Assembly: GCA_009823505.1 (NCBI GenBank)
Contig: VZQC01006583.1
Span: 1,901,211-1,965,210, forward strand
Reading direction: 5' to 3'
Length of the DNA: 64,000 nucleotides
DNA from: Rhizomys pruinosus
Taxonomy: Eukaryota; Chordata; Mammalia; Rodentia; Spalacidae
Both the position numbers and the translations under genes were made by a program. The notes beneath the pieces are model-generated. The model was given only the letters and a program-made list of their open reading frames with translations, was not told the origin of the DNA and searched no databases. Shown here one piece after another: positions 61,680 through 64,000 of this stretch. Positions within the stretch are counted from its first letter, which is position 1. Each line of letters starts with the position of its first letter.

Positions 61680-61822
61680 AGTCCGGACTTGAGATCTCCT
61701 GAGCCCAGCGGCAGGTGCCGGGGCGCGGGCTGAAGGAGATTACGAAGAAGGATCTGAAGGAGGCAAGCAAAGCACGCCTTCAACACAGGACTCACATCAG
61801 AATACAGGGGCAGGATAATCCC

Positions 61823-62890
61823 ATGCCAAGCTTTACCAACCCTATGGAAGACTCCTGCAGTGGTATCCCTCCGGGGATGCCCCAGGACACAGACATCAGA
61901 AACACAATTGGGAACATACTTAAAGAACTACAAGATCATAAAGAACAAATTAAAGAACTAAGAAAAGAGAATGAGGACCGAGAGAGAGAGAATGACAAGC
62001 TCCGGAAGGAAGTAGAAACACTGAAAAGATCCCATGCTGAAAAAGAAAAAGAAACCAACCAGCAAACAAAAGAGCTACAAAAAGAGATCGAGAAGCTCCA
62101 AAAAGAAATAGAAACACTAAAGAAATCAGAAGAGGAAATGAAAAAGGAAATCAAACACTCATCCATTCAAGAGGAAAGGAATGAAAAAAGCCTCAGAAGC
62201 AGAATGGAGGAAGCAGAACAAAGAATATCAGACCTGGAGGACAACACAGAACAACTAAAAACCTCAAGGAAAGATTATGAAAAATTTAAAAATACACAAA
62301 AATGGAACAACCAGGAGCTGTGGGACACTATGAAAAGATCAAACCTCCGCATCATAGGAATAGAGGAAGGAGAAGAATCCCAAGAGAAAGGTATTGATCA
62401 GATCTTCAACAGAATAATAGATGAAAACTTCCCCAAACTAAAAAAGGACAAACCAATACCAATACAAGAAGCACATAGAACTCCAAACAGACAAGATCAG
62501 AAAAGAAATTCTCCACGCCACATCATAGTTAAAATGCTGGACACCCAAAACAAAGAGAAAATTCTTAAAGCGACAAGAGAAAAACAACAAGTGACCTATA
62601 AGGGGAAACCTATCAGAATAACAACGGACTTCTCACAGCAAACGATGAAGGCAAGAAGAACCTGGAGCAAAGCATTCCCAGTGTTGAGGGACAATGGATG
62701 CCAGCCCAGGTTACTATACCCAGCAAAAATGTCAATCATAGTGGAAGGAGAGAGGAAAATCTTCCATGACATAAACAACTTGAAAGAATACATGTCCGGA
62801 AAACCAACCCTTCAGAGAATACTTGAAGCAATCCAAAGAACAGAAGAAAGGAGCAACCAACCCCAGGCAACTAGAAGGAGAAATCAATAA
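61823..62890 (+). CDS. L1 ORF1p, intact RNA-binding protein (355 aa)
   Basis: ORF1p binds L1 RNA and single-stranded DNA as a coiled-coil trimer and is required for retrotransposition. I start at the first ATG (61823). The frame is open back to 61703, but upstream only a GTG (61715) could be read as a start, which is unlikely in a mammal. Residues about 25-155 are a charged heptad-type coiled coil. About 172-252 is the RRM-like domain (RSNLRIIGIEEGE ... RHIIVKMLDTQNKEKIL). About 255-325 is the C-terminal domain (YKGKPIRITTDFSQQTMKAR, LLYPAKMSIIVEGERK). Length is close to mouse ORF1p (about 357). It ends at TAA, 41 bases before the ORF2 ATG. Confidence 0.93.
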   Translation: MPSFTNPMEDSCSGIPPGMPQDTDIRNTIGNILKELQDHKEQIKELRKENEDRERENDKLRKEVETLKRSHAEKEKETNQQTKELQKEIEKLQKEIETLKKSEEEMKKEIKHSSIQEERNEKSLRSRMEEAEQRISDLEDNTEQLKTSRKDYEKFKNTQKWNNQELWDTMKRSNLRIIGIEEGEESQEKGIDQIFNRIIDENFPKLKKDKPIPIQEAHRTPNRQDQKRNSPRHIIVKMLDTQNKEKILKATREKQQVTYKGKPIRITTDFSQQTMKARRTWSKAFPVLRDNGCQPRLLYPAKMSIIVEGERKIFHDINNLKEYMSGKPTLQRILEAIQRTEERSNQPQATRRRNQ

Positions 62891-62931
62891 AAGCATAACT
62901 GCAGAAGTAGAAACCTAAATCAAAACCGCAG

Positions 62932-64000
62932 ATGGATAATAAGGCAAAAGGAAGCAACACAAACCTATCAGTCATAACCTTAAATATTAATGGACTAAAT
63001 TCCCCAATCAAAAGACATAGACTGGGAGACTGGATTAGGAAACAGAATCCATCGATATGCTGTCTGCAAGAAACACATCTTACCTTCAAGGACAGGCACC
63101 ACCTTAAAGTGAAGGGATGGAAAAAAATATTCCAAGCAAATGGTACCAAAAAGAAAGCAGGTGTTGCTATTTTAATATCGGATAAAATAGACTTCAAAGT
63201 AAAAGAAATCAGAAGAGACAAAGAAGGCCATTACATTTTCATCAAAGGAACAATCCACCAAGAAGATTTCACAATTATGAATATATATGCCCCAAATTCT
63301 GGTGCACCAAACTTTATAAAGACAATTCTCCAGGACCACAAGTCACAGACTAACCCCAGCACACTCATAGTGGGAGATTTCAATACCCCACTGAGTCCTT
63401 TGGATAGGTCAACAGGACAAAAAATAAACAGAGAGACATCTGAACTGAACGATATGATACACCAAATGGACCTCATAGACCTCTACCGAACATTCCATCC
63501 TAATACCAGAGAATACACTTTCTACTCAGCACCCCACGGAACATTCTCCAAAATCGACCACATCCTGGGACACAGAAGAAACCTCTACAAATACAAAAAG
63601 ATTGAAATAATTTCATGCATCCTGTCAGACCACAGTGCAATGAAGCTCAACATCAACACCAGGACAAGCCCTCCTGCCTACAAGAACACATGGAGACTAA
63701 ACAACACACTCTTGAATAATGAATGGGTCAAGGAAGAGATAAAGAAAGAAATAAAAACATTCCTGGAACTGAATGACAATGACAATACAACACAACAAAA
63801 CTTATGGGATACCTTAAAAGCAGTCCTAAGAGGGAAATTTATAGCCCTGGGTGCCTACATTAGAAAAACAGAAAGAGCACAAGTGAATGATCTAACACTA
63901 CAGCTAAAAGCACTTGAGAGGCAACAACAGATGAACCCTAAACGCAACAGACAGGAAGAAATAACAAAAATCAGAGCAGAAATCAATGAAATAGAAACAA
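62932..64000 (+). CDS. L1 ORF2p N-terminal part: intact AP-like endonuclease, cut by window end
   Basis: ORF2p nicks target DNA and reverse-transcribes L1 RNA. The ATG at 62932 opens a frame of 356 codons with no stop to base 64000. All endonuclease residues that I can place are present: N18 (LNINGLNS), E47 (LQETHL), Y119 (IYAPN), D149 and N151 (GDFNTPLS), the [17 protein letters not shown] block with T and D, and SDHSAMK with S/D/H. The desiccated tail [19 protein letters not shown] begins the region before the reverse transcriptase, which lies beyond the window. Expected full length is about 1,280 aa. Whether the RT and Cys-rich end are intact cannot be seen. Confidence 0.93.
   Translation, partial: MDNKAKGSNTNLSVITLNINGLNSPIKRHRLGDWIRKQNPSICCLQETHLTFKDRHHLKVKGWKKIFQANGTKKKAGVAILISDKIDFKVKEIRRDKEGHYIFIKGTIHQEDFTIMNIYAPNSGAPNFIKTILQDHKSQTNPSTLIVGDFNTPLSPLDRSTGQKINRETSELNDMIHQMDLIDLYRTFHPNTREYTFYSAPHGTFSKIDHILGHRRNLYKYKKIEIISCILSDHSAMKLNINTRTSPPAYKNTWRLNNTLLNNEWVKEEIKKEIKTFLELNDNDNTTQQNLWDTLKAVLRGKFIALGAYIRKTERAQVNDLTLQLKALERQQQMNPKRNRQEEITKIRAEINEIET

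Larger units (their letters stand above)
61680..64000 (+). mobile_element. L1 with open ORF1 and ORF2, lacking most of its 5'UTR; runs off the window
   Basis: L1-like sequence starts abruptly near 61680 (CAGTCCGGACTTGAGATCTC), only about 140 bases before the ORF1 ATG, so the promoter-bearing 5'UTR is almost absent. ORF1 and the ORF2 endonuclease are uninterrupted. It is the best-preserved protein-coding element in the window and is probably young. Confidence 0.95.

Noticed and set aside
61936..62166. SFSxS-rich minus frame
   Set aside because: Antisense shadow of the ORF1 coiled coil.
1..64000. A multi-gene defence, toxin or biosynthetic system
   Set aside because: I looked for operon-like gene runs, known enzyme motifs and CRISPR or phage features; the window contains only rodent retroelements, one CpG island and pseudogenes.

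Overview
This is nuclear DNA from a muroid rodent. It is dense in B1 (7SL-derived), B2 and B3 (tRNA-derived), B4 and ID SINEs, rodent MaLR/ERVL, ERV1-like and ERVK-like LTR elements, and L1. Recent B1 copies share a form (GGGGCTACAGGGAGACCCTGTCTC in the distal half) that differs from the mouse/rat form I know (CAGGGCTACACAGAGAAACC). This points to a lineage outside Mus/Rattus; Spalacidae is a guess, not a demonstration. No bacterial or viral-genome features are present.

Layout. 1-2.0 kb: SINE cluster. 2.16-3.06 kb: CpG island, the only convincing host-gene signal, with GC boxes, a CCAAT box, a TATA-like box and a strong splice donor on the minus strand. It is probably the promoter and first exon of a gene leaving the left edge. 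3.4-13.4 kb: old MaLR LTRs, a solo LTR with a perfect 5-bp target duplication, and many SINEs. 13.4-13.85 kb: RPL29 processed pseudogene. 15.07-16.06 kb: four-level nest (B1 > B2 > LTR > B1). 16.7-18.25 kb: 5'-truncated L1 (minus) keeping the ORF2 C-terminus. 26.2-27.7 kb: local inverted repeats made of LTR/internal pieces. 28.2-30.3 kb: antisense L1 3'UTR carrying an LTR and a B2. 31.86-32.66 kb: two different MaLR LTRs joined head to head between GCTGA repeats. 33.36-34.57 kb: ERV1-like LTR complex inside a B3. 37.0-38.2 kb: L1 3' fragment with a 14-bp target duplication. 38.6-39.0 kb: LTR U3 with five 30-bp repeats. 41.9-42.6 kb: Myb/SANT-like coding relic. 48.44-58.77 kb: a whole ERVK-like provirus (minus), itself hit by a complete MaLR provirus (52.42-54.44 kb) and by SINEs. 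61.68 kb to the end: plus-strand L1 with open ORF1 and an ORF2 endonuclease open to the window edge.

No set of genes works together here; the content is a stratigraphy of retroelements. Nesting and LTR divergence agree: the ERVK-like provirus LTRs differ at roughly 15% of sites by eye, while the MaLR provirus nested in it differs at roughly 5-6%. The strongest candidates for something unusual are the head-to-head LTR integrant, the B2/B1 chimera with one target duplication, the B2 subfamily with a 17-bp internal duplication, and the MaLR with a 276-codon open frame. All element boundaries are by-eye and usually good to about +/-10 bp, except where target duplications fix them.
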